The notes under the pieces are model-generated. The model ran no database searches. It had not been told where the DNA came from and was given only the letters and a program-made list of their open reading frames with translations. Both the position numbers and the translations under genes were made by a program. A DNA stretch of 64,000 bases from JBJMHZ01 sp045807125 (GTDB lineage: Bacteria; Actinomycetota; Actinomycetes; JAWWOL01), in contig JBJMHZ010000021.1 in assembly GCA_045807125.1 (NCBI GenBank), positions 78,600-142,599 of the forward strand, read 5' to 3'. Below, in pieces: positions 34,572 through 43,419 of the stretch (the first letter of the stretch is position 1; the number at the start of each line of letters is the position of its first letter).

Positions 34572-35681
34572 CTAGCCGATGCGCGATCCAGTCACGATGT
34601 CGAACAGATGCAGCTCGTCCTCCCGGATGCGCAGGTGCACCGTCTCGCCCTTCACCGGCAAGGCGCGCGGGTCGGTGCGCGCGACGATGTCGTGCCCACC
34701 GACCGCGGCGTCGTGCCGGTGCCCCGGGAAGGAGGCGTGCACGAAGGCGTCGGAACCGGTCTCCTCCACGAGGTCGACGACGACGGGGAAGCCCGAGCCA
34801 GCCTCGTCCGCGGCTACCGGTGCGAGCGAGTCCGGACGGAAGCCCACGGTCACCTGGCGCGGCAGCGCGGAGCCGCGGCCGGCGATCGCGCGGGGGACCG
34901 GGACGGTGGCGCTACCGAAGCGGAGCCCACCCTCGGCGACGGCGGCCGGCAGGAGGTTCATGGCGGGCGAGCCGATGAAGCCGGCGACGAACGCGTTGAT
35001 CGGCCGGTCGTACAGCTCGCGAGGCGTGTCCACCTGCTGGAGAACGCCGTCCTTGAGCACCGCCACGCGATCGCCCATCGTCATCGCCTCGACCTGGTCG
35101 TGGGTGACGTAGACCGTCGTGACGCCGAGCCGGCGCTGGAGCGAGGCGATCTGCGTACGGGTCTGCACCCGCAGCTTCGCGTCGAGGTTGGACAGCGGCT
35201 CGTCCATGCAGAAGACCTGCGGCTTGCGCACGATGGCACGCCCCATCGCGACTCGCTGGCGCTGGCCGCCGGACAACTGGCCGGGCTTGCGCCCGAGCAG
35301 TTCGTCGAGATCGAGCGTCTTGGCCGCCTCGCCCACGCGGCTCCTGATCTCCGCCCTCGGCACGCCGGCGATCTTGAGGGCGAAGCCCATGTTCTGCGCG
35401 ACGGTCATGTGCGGGTAGAGCGCGTAGCTCTGGAACACCATCGCGATATCGCGCTGCTTGGGCGGCAGCAGGGAGACGTCGCGGTCACCGATGTAGATCA
35501 CGCCGTCGTCGATCTCCTCCAGCCCGGCCAGCATCCGCAGCGACGTCGACTTGCCGCAGCCCGACGGCCCGACGAGCACGAGAAGCTCGCCGTCGGCGAT
35601 CTCCAGGTCGAGATGGTCGACCGCGGGCCGTTCCGCCTTGGGGAAGACGCGGGTAGCTCGCGCGAACACCACGCCGCTCAT
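34572..35681 (-). CDS. Sugar ABC transporter ATPase (MsmK/UgpC type)
   Basis: 369 residues. Walker A is GPSGCGKST (38-46), the signature LSGGQRQRVAMGRAIVR, Walker B VFCMDEPLSNLDAKLR, and the H-loop YVTHDQVEAMTMGDR. A C-terminal OB/TOBE regulatory domain of about 120 residues follows, as in MalK-like subunits that serve sugar importers. It energises the two permeases encoded upstream. The ATG overlaps the beta-glucosidase stop (ATGA), and it is the last gene of the operon. Confidence 0.92.
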   Translation of the reverse strand: MSGVVFARATRVFPKAERPAVDHLDLEIADGELLVLVGPSGCGKSTSLRMLAGLEEIDDGVIYIGDRDVSLLPPKQRDIAMVFQSYALYPHMTVAQNMGFALKIAGVPRAEIRSRVGEAAKTLDLDELLGRKPGQLSGGQRQRVAMGRAIVRKPQVFCMDEPLSNLDAKLRVQTRTQIASLQRRLGVTTVYVTHDQVEAMTMGDRVAVLKDGVLQQVDTPRELYDRPINAFVAGFIGSPAMNLLPAAVAEGGLRFGSATVPVPRAIAGRGSALPRQVTVGFRPDSLAPVAADEAGSGFPVVVDLVEETGSDAFVHASFPGHRHDAAVGGHDIVARTDPRALPVKGETVHLRIREDELHLFDIVTGSRIG

Positions 35682-37168
35682 CGAGGGCCGGATCCGTCGA
35701 GCGCGCCGTCATCGGCCGGGATCGCATGGTTCGCGATCACCCGGCGATACCAGTGCGCGCTGTCCTTGAGCCGTCGCCATCCGGTGTCGAAGTCGACGTG
35801 GACGATCCCGAAGCGCTTCGCGTAACCATGGGCCCACTCGAAGTTGTCGAGCAGCGACCACAGGAAGTAGCCACGGACCTCGACGCCGGCGTCGATCGCA
35901 CGTCGCACGGCGGCGAGGTGGTCGCGAAGGTACGCGATCCGCTTCGGATCGTGCACCCGTCCCGCATCGTCCACCAGGTCGTCGAACGCGGCGCCGTTCT
36001 CGGTGATGAGCAGTGGCAGCCCCGGCGCGTCGCGATGCAGGCGCGTCAGGATCTCGTACAGGCCGTCCGCATCGATGCTCCACTCCATCGCGGTGCGCGG
36101 ACCGGGCTGCGGCAGGAACTCGACCGTGTCGTCGCAGCCGGGCCAGGCGCTCCCTCCTTCGGACGAACCATGACCGTCGGCGACGCTGCGCTCGCCCTCG
36201 CCGGCGTAGGCCCGCACGAGCGTCGGCGTGTAGTAGTTGATGCCGAGGGCATCGATCGGTGCACCGATGACGGCCTCGTCGCCATCGCGCACGAACGACC
36301 AATCGCTGACCGACGAGGTGTCCGCCCGCAGGTCGTCCGGGTAGCCGCGGCCGAGCAATGGGTCGAGGAACAAGCGGTTGGCGAGCGCGTCGACCCGCCG
36401 AGCGGCATCCCTGTCCGCGGCCGAAGCGGTGGCCGCCCGCACCGCGGCGAGGTTGAGCGTGACCGAGACCTCCGCGGACGGCACGCGCGCCCGCAGCTCG
36501 GGCACCGCGAGGCCGTGGGCCAGCAGCAGGTGGTGCGCCGCGGCGAGCGCGACGGCCGGCTCGGTGCGTCCGGGCGCATGCACCCCGGAGCCGTAGCCGA
36601 GGAACGCCGAGCACCACGGCTCGTTCAACGTGGTCCACGTCGATACGCGGTCACCGAGCGCATCGGCGACGAGAGCGGCGTACTCGGCGAACCGGTGCGC
36701 GGTGTCGCGCGCGACCCAGCCACCCGAGTCCTCGAGCTCCTGCGGCAGGTCCCAGTGATAGAGGGTGAGCACCGGCCGTACCCCTCGCTCGAGGAGCTCA
36801 TCGAGCAGCCGGGCGTAGAAGTCGATGCCCTTGCCGTTGACCGGTCCGGACCCGTGCGGCTGCACGCGAGGCCACGACACCGAGAACCGGTAGGCGCCGA
36901 GACCCACCTCGCTCATGAGGGCGACGTCCTCGGCGTAGCGGTGATAGTGGTCGGTGGCCACGTCGCCGGTGGCGGAGCCGACCACCTTGCCCGGCGCGTG
37001 GCTGAAGGCGTCCCAGATCGATGGCGTGCGGCCGTCCTCCGCGACCGCGCCCTCGATCTGGTAGGCGGCGGTGGCCGCGCCCCAGAGGAAGCCGGGCGGG
37101 AAGGGCTGCGAGGCCATGGCGACGTCGGTCCCCGCCGCTGTGCCCGCGGCGAGCTCGGCCGCCGTCAT
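35678..37168 (-). CDS. Beta-glucosidase, GH1
   Basis: 496 residues. FPPGFLWGAATAAYQIEG opens the GH1 barrel. The acid/base Glu183 is in TLNEPW and the nucleophile Glu390 in LLITENG. No signal peptide is visible, so it acts in the cytosol on imported disaccharides such as cellobiose or other beta-glucosides. ATG 37168 overlaps the permease stop (ATGA). An internal ATG at 37117 (MASQPF) is the other candidate. It lies inside the ABC operon, so the importer and hydrolase are made together. Confidence 0.93.
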   Translation of the reverse strand: MTAAELAAGTAAGTDVAMASQPFPPGFLWGAATAAYQIEGAVAEDGRTPSIWDAFSHAPGKVVGSATGDVATDHYHRYAEDVALMSEVGLGAYRFSVSWPRVQPHGSGPVNGKGIDFYARLLDELLERGVRPVLTLYHWDLPQELEDSGGWVARDTAHRFAEYAALVADALGDRVSTWTTLNEPWCSAFLGYGSGVHAPGRTEPAVALAAAHHLLLAHGLAVPELRARVPSAEVSVTLNLAAVRAATASAADRDAARRVDALANRLFLDPLLGRGYPDDLRADTSSVSDWSFVRDGDEAVIGAPIDALGINYYTPTLVRAYAGEGERSVADGHGSSEGGSAWPGCDDTVEFLPQPGPRTAMEWSIDADGLYEILTRLHRDAPGLPLLITENGAAFDDLVDDAGRVHDPKRIAYLRDHLAAVRRAIDAGVEVRGYFLWSLLDNFEWAHGYAKRFGIVHVDFDTGWRRLKDSAHWYRRVIANHAIPADDGALDGSGPR

Positions 37169-38067
37169 CCCTTCACCGCGCCATGCATGATGCCTCCGAC
37201 GATCTGCCTACCGAGGATTGCGAACACGACCAGGATCGGTAACGTGCCGACGAACGTGCCCGCCATGATGATCGCCTGGCTGGGGACGTAGCCGGTCCCG
37301 AGACCGGCGAGCGCCACCTGGACCGTCGGGTTGCGCGTGGTGAGCGCGATGATCGGCCAGAAGAAGTCGTTCCAGGCGGTGAGGAACGTGAGCATGCCGA
37401 GCACGGCCATGGCGGGGCGCGCGATCGGCAGGACGATCGAGACGAAGATGCGCATCGTCGACGCGCCGTCCATCCAGCCGGCCTCGAGCAGCTCGGTCGG
37501 CAGCGCCTGCACGAGGTACTGCCGCATGAAGAACACCCCGAAGGCGCTCACGAGGGTCGGCAGGATCACCGCCTGGAGATGATTCACCCAGTGCAGCTTG
37601 GCGACGAGGATGAACAGTGGGATGACGCCGAGCTGCGTCGGCACCATCATGGTCCCGACGACGACCCCGAGCAGCAGGCCCCTGCCACGGAAGCGGAGCT
37701 TGGCGAAGGCGAAGCCGGCCAGCGTGCAGCAGAAGACCGTGCCGACCGAGATCAGGGTCGCGACGACGAGCGAGTTGATGATCGCACGGCCGATGTCCGC
37801 CTGCTGGAGCGCCAGGTGGATATTGTGGAAGACGCTGGCGCCCGGCAGGAATGGCGGTGGCGTCGACCCGATCTCGTGGTTGGTGTGCGACGCTGCGACG
37901 ATCGTCCAGTAGAGCGGGAAGAGCGAGACCACCACTGTCACGATGACGACCGCGTAAGCGAGCGGACCGGCATTCTTCTGCTTCCCGGCCCGGCCGGTGC
38001 GCCGGCCGGCCACGGCCGGCTGGTCGCGGTCCCCCAGCGTGACCGGAGGGGCGATGACGTCGGTCAC
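37165..38067 (-). CDS. Sugar ABC transporter permease (MalG-like)
   Basis: 300 residues with six transmembrane helices. The EAA loop ELLEAGWMDGASTMRIFVSIVLPIARP couples to the ATPase. The N-terminus is cytosolic and basic. The GTG 38067 start overlaps the first permease stop (GTGA). It is the second of two permeases in the beta-glucoside import operon. Confidence 0.92.
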   Translation of the reverse strand: MTDVIAPPVTLGDRDQPAVAGRRTGRAGKQKNAGPLAYAVVIVTVVVSLFPLYWTIVAASHTNHEIGSTPPPFLPGASVFHNIHLALQQADIGRAIINSLVVATLISVGTVFCCTLAGFAFAKLRFRGRGLLLGVVVGTMMVPTQLGVIPLFILVAKLHWVNHLQAVILPTLVSAFGVFFMRQYLVQALPTELLEAGWMDGASTMRIFVSIVLPIARPAMAVLGMLTFLTAWNDFFWPIIALTTRNPTVQVALAGLGTGYVPSQAIIMAGTFVGTLPILVVFAILGRQIVGGIMHGAVKG

Positions 38068-39038
38068 GTCTCCGTCACCCCTCGACGCCGGCGGCCACGG
38101 GCGAGCGTCACGTTGATCAGGACCGCGACCACGATGATGAGGAACATCGTCCAGGCGGTCGCTGCCGCCTGCCCCAGATGGAAGTTGGTCCAGCCCTGGT
38201 TGTACATGAGCAGCCCCAGCGTCTGGTACTGGTGCTGCACGCCACCGGTCGTCGTGCCGTTGCCACCGAAGAGCAGTGGCTCGCCGAATACCTGAGTGGC
38301 CCCGATCGTGGAGACCACGATGGTGAACAGGATCGTCGGGCGCAGCGACGGGATCGTGACGTGGCGGAACTGCTGCCACCGGTTGGCACCGTCGACCACG
38401 GCTGCCTCGTAGAGCTCGTCGGGGATCGCTTGCATGCCGGCGAGGTAGATGAGCGCGTTGTAACCGGTCCACCGCCACGTGATGATCGTGGAGATCGCGA
38501 TCTGGCTGGGCCACCGGCCGTTCTGCCAGTCGACGTGGTGGAGGCCGATACCGCTGAGCGCCGCATTGATGAGCCCGTAGTCGCGGCCGAAGAGCTGGGC
38601 GAAGACGAGCGTCGCCGCCGCGATGCTCGTCGCGTAGGGCATCAGCATCGCCACCCGCAAGAACGTGCGGCCGCGCAGTCGGTAGTTGAGCAGGTGGGCG
38701 AGGCCGAGCGCCATGAGCAGCTGCGGCACCGTCGAGATGATGCCGATCGTGATCGTGTTCTTGAAGGCGTTCCAGAAGAACTCGTTGTGCAGCAGCTTGG
38801 CGTAGTTGCCGAGACCGACCCATGTCATGTGGTCCACGTCGCCGAGGTCGACGCTGTGCAGCGACACCCACGCCGTGTAGATGAATGGGTAGAGCCCGAA
38901 GCCGGCGAACAGCACGAAGAACGGTGCCACGTAGGCGTAGGCGGCCCGGCTGCCCAGCGCGGTGCGCCTGCGCCGCTTCCGCCGCCAGAGGATCGCGCCG
39001 GCGAGGCGCGTCCGCGGCATGTCGCTGCTGACGCTCAT
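38064..39038 (-). CDS. Sugar ABC transporter permease (MalF-like)
   Basis: 324 residues with six transmembrane helices and the EAA loop ELYEAAVVDGANRWQQFRHVTIPSLRP. The start ATG 39038 lies 24 nt after a 20-bp hairpin that separates it from the binding protein gene. It pairs with the MalG-like permease. Confidence 0.92.
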   Translation of the reverse strand: MSVSSDMPRTRLAGAILWRRKRRRRTALGSRAAYAYVAPFFVLFAGFGLYPFIYTAWVSLHSVDLGDVDHMTWVGLGNYAKLLHNEFFWNAFKNTITIGIISTVPQLLMALGLAHLLNYRLRGRTFLRVAMLMPYATSIAAATLVFAQLFGRDYGLINAALSGIGLHHVDWQNGRWPSQIAISTIITWRWTGYNALIYLAGMQAIPDELYEAAVVDGANRWQQFRHVTIPSLRPTILFTIVVSTIGATQVFGEPLLFGGNGTTTGGVQHQYQTLGLLMYNQGWTNFHLGQAAATAWTMFLIIVVAVLINVTLARGRRRRGVTET

Positions 39039-39062
39039 CCGCGGGCCCTCCAGACGGGATGG

Positions 39063-39111
39063 TCACCCGACGGCATCCGGTGAGGCGTGGACACCGGATG
39101 CCGTCGGGTGA
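39063..39111 (-). terminator. 20-bp perfect hairpin between binding-protein and permease genes
   Basis: TCACCCGACGGCATCCGGTG (39063-39082) pairs with its exact complement at 39092-39111, around a 9-nt loop. There is no T-tract. Hairpins at this spot in ABC operons protect or partly terminate the mRNA, so that binding protein is made in excess over the membrane parts. Confidence 0.75.
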
Positions 39112-39149
39112 GCTGATTGCTCCTTCGCCGCTCGATGATGGACGACCCG

Positions 39150-40493
39150 TCAGCCGCCGACCACCTGCTTGATGTTGGCGGTCGCGTCCTGCCATGCCTT
39201 GCCAGGGTCTTGGCCCTTGGTCTCGATGGCGGTAAGGGCCGTCGTGAACGCCTGCTGGATCTGCGTGTCGTACGGGCCGATCGGCGTCCGTTGCAGCTTG
39301 CTCGCGGACTCGCCGAATATCTGACCGATCGGGGCGTTGCTGAAGTAGTCGCTCTTGGTGCTCGCCACGGCCTGGTCCTGCGCGGCGGTCGGGCTCGAAG
39401 GGAAGTGCTGCTGCGAGGTCCACATCGTGATCTGCTGCTGCGGAGCGGTCAGCCACTCGGCGAGCTGCACGGCCTCGGCCTGGTGCTTGCTGGCCGTGGG
39501 CACGCCCAGCCATGACCCGCCCCAGTTGGCCGCGCCACCGGGGATCGACGCGACGTCCCATGTGCCGGAGGCGCCCTGGCCCGCCTGGCTGCTGATGTAA
39601 CCGAGCATCCAGGCAGGGCAAGCGATCGTGGCGAACGCGCCGTTGGAGAACGCCTGGTTCCAGGGGGTGCTGAACTGCTGCAGGCCCGCCGTCAGCTTCT
39701 GTCGAGCGGCCTGGCTCGCGTAGTTCCAGGCCGTGCGCACGCCGTCGCTCGACTCGGGGATCGGATTGCCGCTGGTGTCGTCGTACGCGGTGCTCCCCTG
39801 GTAGACGGCAGCACTGAAGATGCTGGCCGCGCTGTCGAGGAAGTGGCTGTTGGCCGGCTTGGTGGGGGATGCCTCGTACTGCTTGCCGAGCTGGATGAAG
39901 CCGTCCCAGGTCGACCACCGCTGCGCCAGCGTCGCCCGATCGGTGGGCAGGCCGGCCTTCTGGAACAGGTCGCGCCGGAAGCACATCGCCTCCGGACCGG
40001 CGTCGGTGCCGACACCGATCGTCCGCCCGTCCCGCGACGTGGCCATCTGCCACTTCCAGGGATAGAACGTGGGCTTGACCTGCGCGGCGTTCGGCTGCTT
40101 GCTGAAGTCGACGAAGTCGTCGGCGTGGTGCGCGAGCAGGTCGGCGACGAAGCCGATCTCGATGCCCTGGATGTCATCGAGCCCGCTGCCCGCCGCGAGG
40201 TGGGTCTGGAGGGCCTTGTAGTAGTCGGCTGACTGCTCGACCGAGTCCTCCTTGATGGTCACGTTGGGGTGGAGCTTCATGTAGCTCTGGTAGAGACCGG
40301 CTTCCTTGAACCCGAACGTCCCGAAGAGACCGACGGTGAGGGTCACCTTCTGCTTGCCGGTTCCCCCGGACGCGCCCGTACCACCGGTGCTGTCATTGGC
40401 GCTGTTGCTCGAGCCGCCGCAGCCGGCGCCGAGCAGCGAGACCGCGGCGAGCGCTGCGACGAGCGCTCCAGACCGCCTGGTTCCGATCCGCAT
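39150..40493 (-). CDS. Sugar-binding lipoprotein of ABC importer
   Basis: 447 residues of family 1 solute-binding proteins. The lipobox LLGAGC is at about 20-25, then a Ser/Gly/Thr linker, KVTLTVGLFG and the two-lobe fold with SGSGLDDIQGIEIGFV, FATIACPAWMLGYIS and GGSWLGVPTASKHQAEA. It probably binds beta-glucosides, from the GH1 gene in the same operon. ATG 40493 follows AGGAGGATCACG. It is the first gene of the operon. Confidence 0.93.
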   Translation of the reverse strand: MRIGTRRSGALVAALAAVSLLGAGCGGSSNSANDSTGGTGASGGTGKQKVTLTVGLFGTFGFKEAGLYQSYMKLHPNVTIKEDSVEQSADYYKALQTHLAAGSGLDDIQGIEIGFVADLLAHHADDFVDFSKQPNAAQVKPTFYPWKWQMATSRDGRTIGVGTDAGPEAMCFRRDLFQKAGLPTDRATLAQRWSTWDGFIQLGKQYEASPTKPANSHFLDSAASIFSAAVYQGSTAYDDTSGNPIPESSDGVRTAWNYASQAARQKLTAGLQQFSTPWNQAFSNGAFATIACPAWMLGYISSQAGQGASGTWDVASIPGGAANWGGSWLGVPTASKHQAEAVQLAEWLTAPQQQITMWTSQQHFPSSPTAAQDQAVASTKSDYFSNAPIGQIFGESASKLQRTPIGPYDTQIQQAFTTALTAIETKGQDPGKAWQDATANIKQVVGG

Positions 40494-40569
40494 CGTGATC
40501 CTCCTGAGGCGTCCCTCGACGCCACGCGTCCGGCGCCGGCAAGAGCCGCAGAGGCAGGTTTCCGCCTTG

Positions 40570-40583
40570 TGGTAGCGCTCTCA
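40570..40583. promoter_or_regulatory. LacI-type operator
   Basis: TGGTAGCGCTCTCA resembles the LacI/CebR-type palindrome TGAGAGCGCTCTCA, with two mismatches in the left half. It lies 14-27 nt downstream of the -10 box of the minus-strand promoter, where a bound repressor blocks transcription, and 130 nt from the LacI gene. Confidence 0.7.
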
Positions 40584-40596
40584 CGGGCTTGGATGC

Positions 40597-40626
40597 AGAC
40601 TGGACCTGGCGACGGCCGGATGTCAA
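40597..40626 (-). promoter_or_regulatory. Promoter of the beta-glucoside import operon
   Basis: On the minus strand the perfect -35 TTGACA (40621-40626) is followed by 18 bp and CAGTCT (40597-40602) as -10. The -10 is weak and the -35 very good. The start codon of the binding protein is about 100 nt downstream. Confidence 0.55.
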
Positions 40627-40713
40627 GATTGTCACTCACTCGTTATCGAGGCGGCGTCGGCGCCACCGGTGGTACAAGTGCAGCGACAGCTCAACAAGTG
40701 GACGTGAAGGAGC

Positions 40714-41799
40714 ATGGTCGATACGCGCACGGCAGCATCCTCGGCGGACCCGGCCGGATCGGCCAACGACGCCGCAGGATCGCGCGAGAGCGCTTCCAAG
40801 CCACGCCTCGACGAGGTAGCAGCGCTCTCCGGCGTGTCCCGGGCCACCGTCTCCAGGGTGGTCAACGGCTCGCCCAACGTCAGCCCGGAGGCCAAGCAGG
40901 CCGTCGATCGCGCCATCGCGATGCTCGGCTACGTGCCCAACCGGGCCGCGCGCAGCCTCGTCACGCGACGCACCGACACCGTGGGGCTCATCGTCTCCGA
41001 GCCCGAGACGATGCTCTTCTCCGACCCGTTCTTCGCCATGACGGTGCGCGGCATCTGCTCGGCGCTGAGCCGATCCGACCTTCAGCTCGTCCTGCTCTGG
41101 GCGCAGAACGACCACGATCACGAGAAGGTATGGCGCTACGTGCAGCAGGGCCACGTCGACGGTGTCTTCCTGCTGTCGCTGCACGGCGACGACCCGCTCC
41201 CGGCCCAGCTGCGGGCGACCCGGACGCCCACCGTGCTGCTCGGTCGCCCGCTGGTCGATCAGCGGGTTCCGTACGTCGATGCCGACAACCGTGGCGGCGC
41301 TCGAATGGCGACGGACTACCTGCTCTCCCGAGGTCGACGAAAGGTGGCCACCATCACGGGCCCGATGGACATGCGTCCGGGCATCGACCGCTACGAGGGC
41401 TACGCGGAGGCGCTGCGCGACGCGTCCGTCCGGTTGCGGAAGGCACTCGTCGCGCATGGACGCTTCACCGAGGAGAGCGGAGTGCGCGCGATGCGTGCGC
41501 TGCTGCGGAGCCAGCCCGATCTCGATGCGGTGTTCGTCGCGTCCGACCCCATGGCGTTCGGGGCGCTGCGCGCCCTGGAGTCGGCCGGCCGCAAGGTACC
41601 GGACGACGTAGCGGTCGTCGGTTTCGACGACGTACCGCTCGCCGAGCACAGCGTGCCGCCGCTCACCACCGTGCGGCAGCCGCTCGACGAGATGACCGAC
41701 GCGATGTGCGATCTGCTGTTGCGGCACATCGATGGCGACGGCAACGACGACGACCACGTCATCGCTTCCACGACGCTGGTCGAGCGATCCTCGGCATGA
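40714..41799 (+). CDS. LacI-family repressor
   Basis: 361 residues. An unusual 30-residue Ser/Ala-rich lead precedes the helix-turn-helix RLDEVAALSGVSRATVSRVVNGS and the hinge LGYVPNRAARSLV. The periplasmic-binding-like domain ends with PLTTVRQPLDEM. It most likely controls the divergent beta-glucoside operon through the operator at 40570-40583. The ATG follows GAAGGAGC. Confidence 0.92.
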   Translation: MVDTRTAASSADPAGSANDAAGSRESASKPRLDEVAALSGVSRATVSRVVNGSPNVSPEAKQAVDRAIAMLGYVPNRAARSLVTRRTDTVGLIVSEPETMLFSDPFFAMTVRGICSALSRSDLQLVLLWAQNDHDHEKVWRYVQQGHVDGVFLLSLHGDDPLPAQLRATRTPTVLLGRPLVDQRVPYVDADNRGGARMATDYLLSRGRRKVATITGPMDMRPGIDRYEGYAEALRDASVRLRKALVAHGRFTEESGVRAMRALLRSQPDLDAVFVASDPMAFGALRALESAGRKVPDDVAVVGFDDVPLAEHSVPPLTTVRQPLDEMTDAMCDLLLRHIDGDGNDDDHVIASTTLVERSSA

Positions 41800-42887
41800 T
41801 CGGCAACGCCCGGCGGAACGAAGCTGCGGGCGGATCGCAGTCGCGATGGCGCGAGACCAACGAGCGCCGGGTGATCGACGCCCTGGTGAGCCGGGGAGCG
41901 CAGACGCAGGCCGACCTCGCCAGGGGCACCGGCTTGTCGAGGGCCACGGTCTCCACCATCGTGCGGGAGCTCGCGGCCGGTGGAGCGGTCAGCGTGACGG
42001 CGACGCCGGGACGACGTGGCTCTCACGTGCGTGCCGTGCCCGTGCATCGCTGCGCGGCCGGCATCGATATCGCCGCCGACGGCGTGCGCGTCGCGCTCTG
42101 CTCCATCGGCGGATCGCTGATCAGCGAGATGGTCGGCGATGCCGGCGGCGACGACCCGACGCTGACGGCGGTCCGGTTGCTGGACGAGTCGCTCGCGCTC
42201 GCAGGCTCGACACGTTCCGCGCTGGTCGGCATCGGGATGCGTGCGGCCGGCCCGGCAGCGGCGCTCGCGGCGGCCCTGGGCATGCCGGTGCGCACCGACG
42301 ACGACGGCACCGTGCGCGCGCTGGCCGAGGCGACGTGGGGCGCTGGACGCGGTGCCCGACAGGTGGCCTACGTCGAGGCGTCCGAGCGGCTCCTCGCGCG
42401 GTTGATCGTCGACGGCCGGCCGCATCGCGCCCGTACCGGCCCGGCAGGCGAGATCGGCCATCTTGTCGTCGACGCGGACGGCGAGGTCTGCCGGTGCGGC
42501 AACCGCGGCTGCCTGGAGACGGTGGCCGGGACGGCGGCGGTGCTGAGGGCCGTGCGGCGCGAGCCGAACGAGCCACTCACCTGGCCGGATGCGCTGCGCC
42601 TGGCGGGCGACGGCGACCCGCGATGCCGGGACGTCCTTGGCGGGGCCGGCCGCCTGCTGGGCATCGCGATCGGACGGTTGTGCACGCTGCTGGCCCCAGG
42701 TGCGGTGGTGCTGGCCGGCGATCTCGCGGCCGCCGGGGAGGTGGTGCTGGCTCCGCTGCGCGAGTCGCTGCACCGGCACGCCGTGCCGGTCGCCGCTGAG
42801 GGCGTGCGCGTGATGACCGCTACGCTCGGCGAGCGCACCGCGGCTCTCGGCGCCACCGCACTGGCGACGGCGTGCGGCACGACCTGA
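41796..42887 (+). CDS. ROK-family transcriptional regulator
   Basis: 363 residues. The N-terminal winged helix (ADLARGTGLSRATVSTIVRELA) is followed by a ROK fold. It has the zinc motif CRCGNRGCLET and the substrate segment GPAGEIGHLVV, while the phosphate motif is poor (GIDIAADGVRVAL). It therefore looks like a sugar-sensing regulator rather than a kinase. The ATG overlaps the LacI stop (ATGA), so both regulators are made together and probably control the same sugar locus. Confidence 0.88.
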   Translation: MIGNARRNEAAGGSQSRWRETNERRVIDALVSRGAQTQADLARGTGLSRATVSTIVRELAAGGAVSVTATPGRRGSHVRAVPVHRCAAGIDIAADGVRVALCSIGGSLISEMVGDAGGDDPTLTAVRLLDESLALAGSTRSALVGIGMRAAGPAAALAAALGMPVRTDDDGTVRALAEATWGAGRGARQVAYVEASERLLARLIVDGRPHRARTGPAGEIGHLVVDADGEVCRCGNRGCLETVAGTAAVLRAVRREPNEPLTWPDALRLAGDGDPRCRDVLGGAGRLLGIAIGRLCTLLAPGAVVLAGDLAAAGEVVLAPLRESLHRHAVPVAAEGVRVMTATLGERTAALGATALATACGTT

Positions 42888-42897
42888 CGCACCCCGG

Positions 42898-43419
42898 TCA
42901 GCGCGAGCGGGCTCGCCGCTCCACCAGGCCACGGACGAAGGCGGCCTGGCCGGCATGCTGCATGTCGTCGTTCACCACGCTGATCAGGCGCACGCCGAGC
43001 GTGACCGGCGGATCCCACGCCTCGTCCACGATGCGCTCGAGGTCGTCGTCGGTGAGGTGCTCGACGTACTGCACCGTGCGCCGGTGCACGGCGTCGTGGT
43101 AGCCGGTGAGCAGCTCGCCGGACGAGACCCGCACCGCCGCGACGTCGGCGCCGGACTGCCCGTAGCCCGTCGCCGAGACGTCGAACGGCAGCCCGAAGCG
43201 GTCGGCCCAGCCGGCGATCGTCCAGACCTGCTCGGTCCCGGCCGCGCCGGCGAGGTGGTCGTCCTGGATGCGGGTAAGGTGCCACACCAGCCAGGCGATC
43301 GTGTTGGCGCCCTCGTCGACCTGGAGCGCGAGCTGCTCGGGGGTCAGCCCCTCGACCACGTCGTGCACGGTCTCGCGGATGCGGCCGAACGCGTCGGCCA
43401 GGAGATCGGCGGTCCTCAC
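42898..43419 (-). CDS. DinB-family protein (DUF664)
   Basis: 173 residues. The four-helix DinB fold has the metal histidines in IAWLVWHLTRIQDDH and DDMQHAGQ. In actinobacteria these proteins are often mycothiol-dependent transferases; the substrate is unknown. The GTG start overlaps the upstream gene's TGA (GTGA). It converges with the ROK gene. Confidence 0.85.
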   Translation of the reverse strand: MRTADLLADAFGRIRETVHDVVEGLTPEQLALQVDEGANTIAWLVWHLTRIQDDHLAGAAGTEQVWTIAGWADRFGLPFDVSATGYGQSGADVAAVRVSSGELLTGYHDAVHRRTVQYVEHLTDDDLERIVDEAWDPPVTLGVRLISVVNDDMQHAGQAAFVRGLVERRARSR

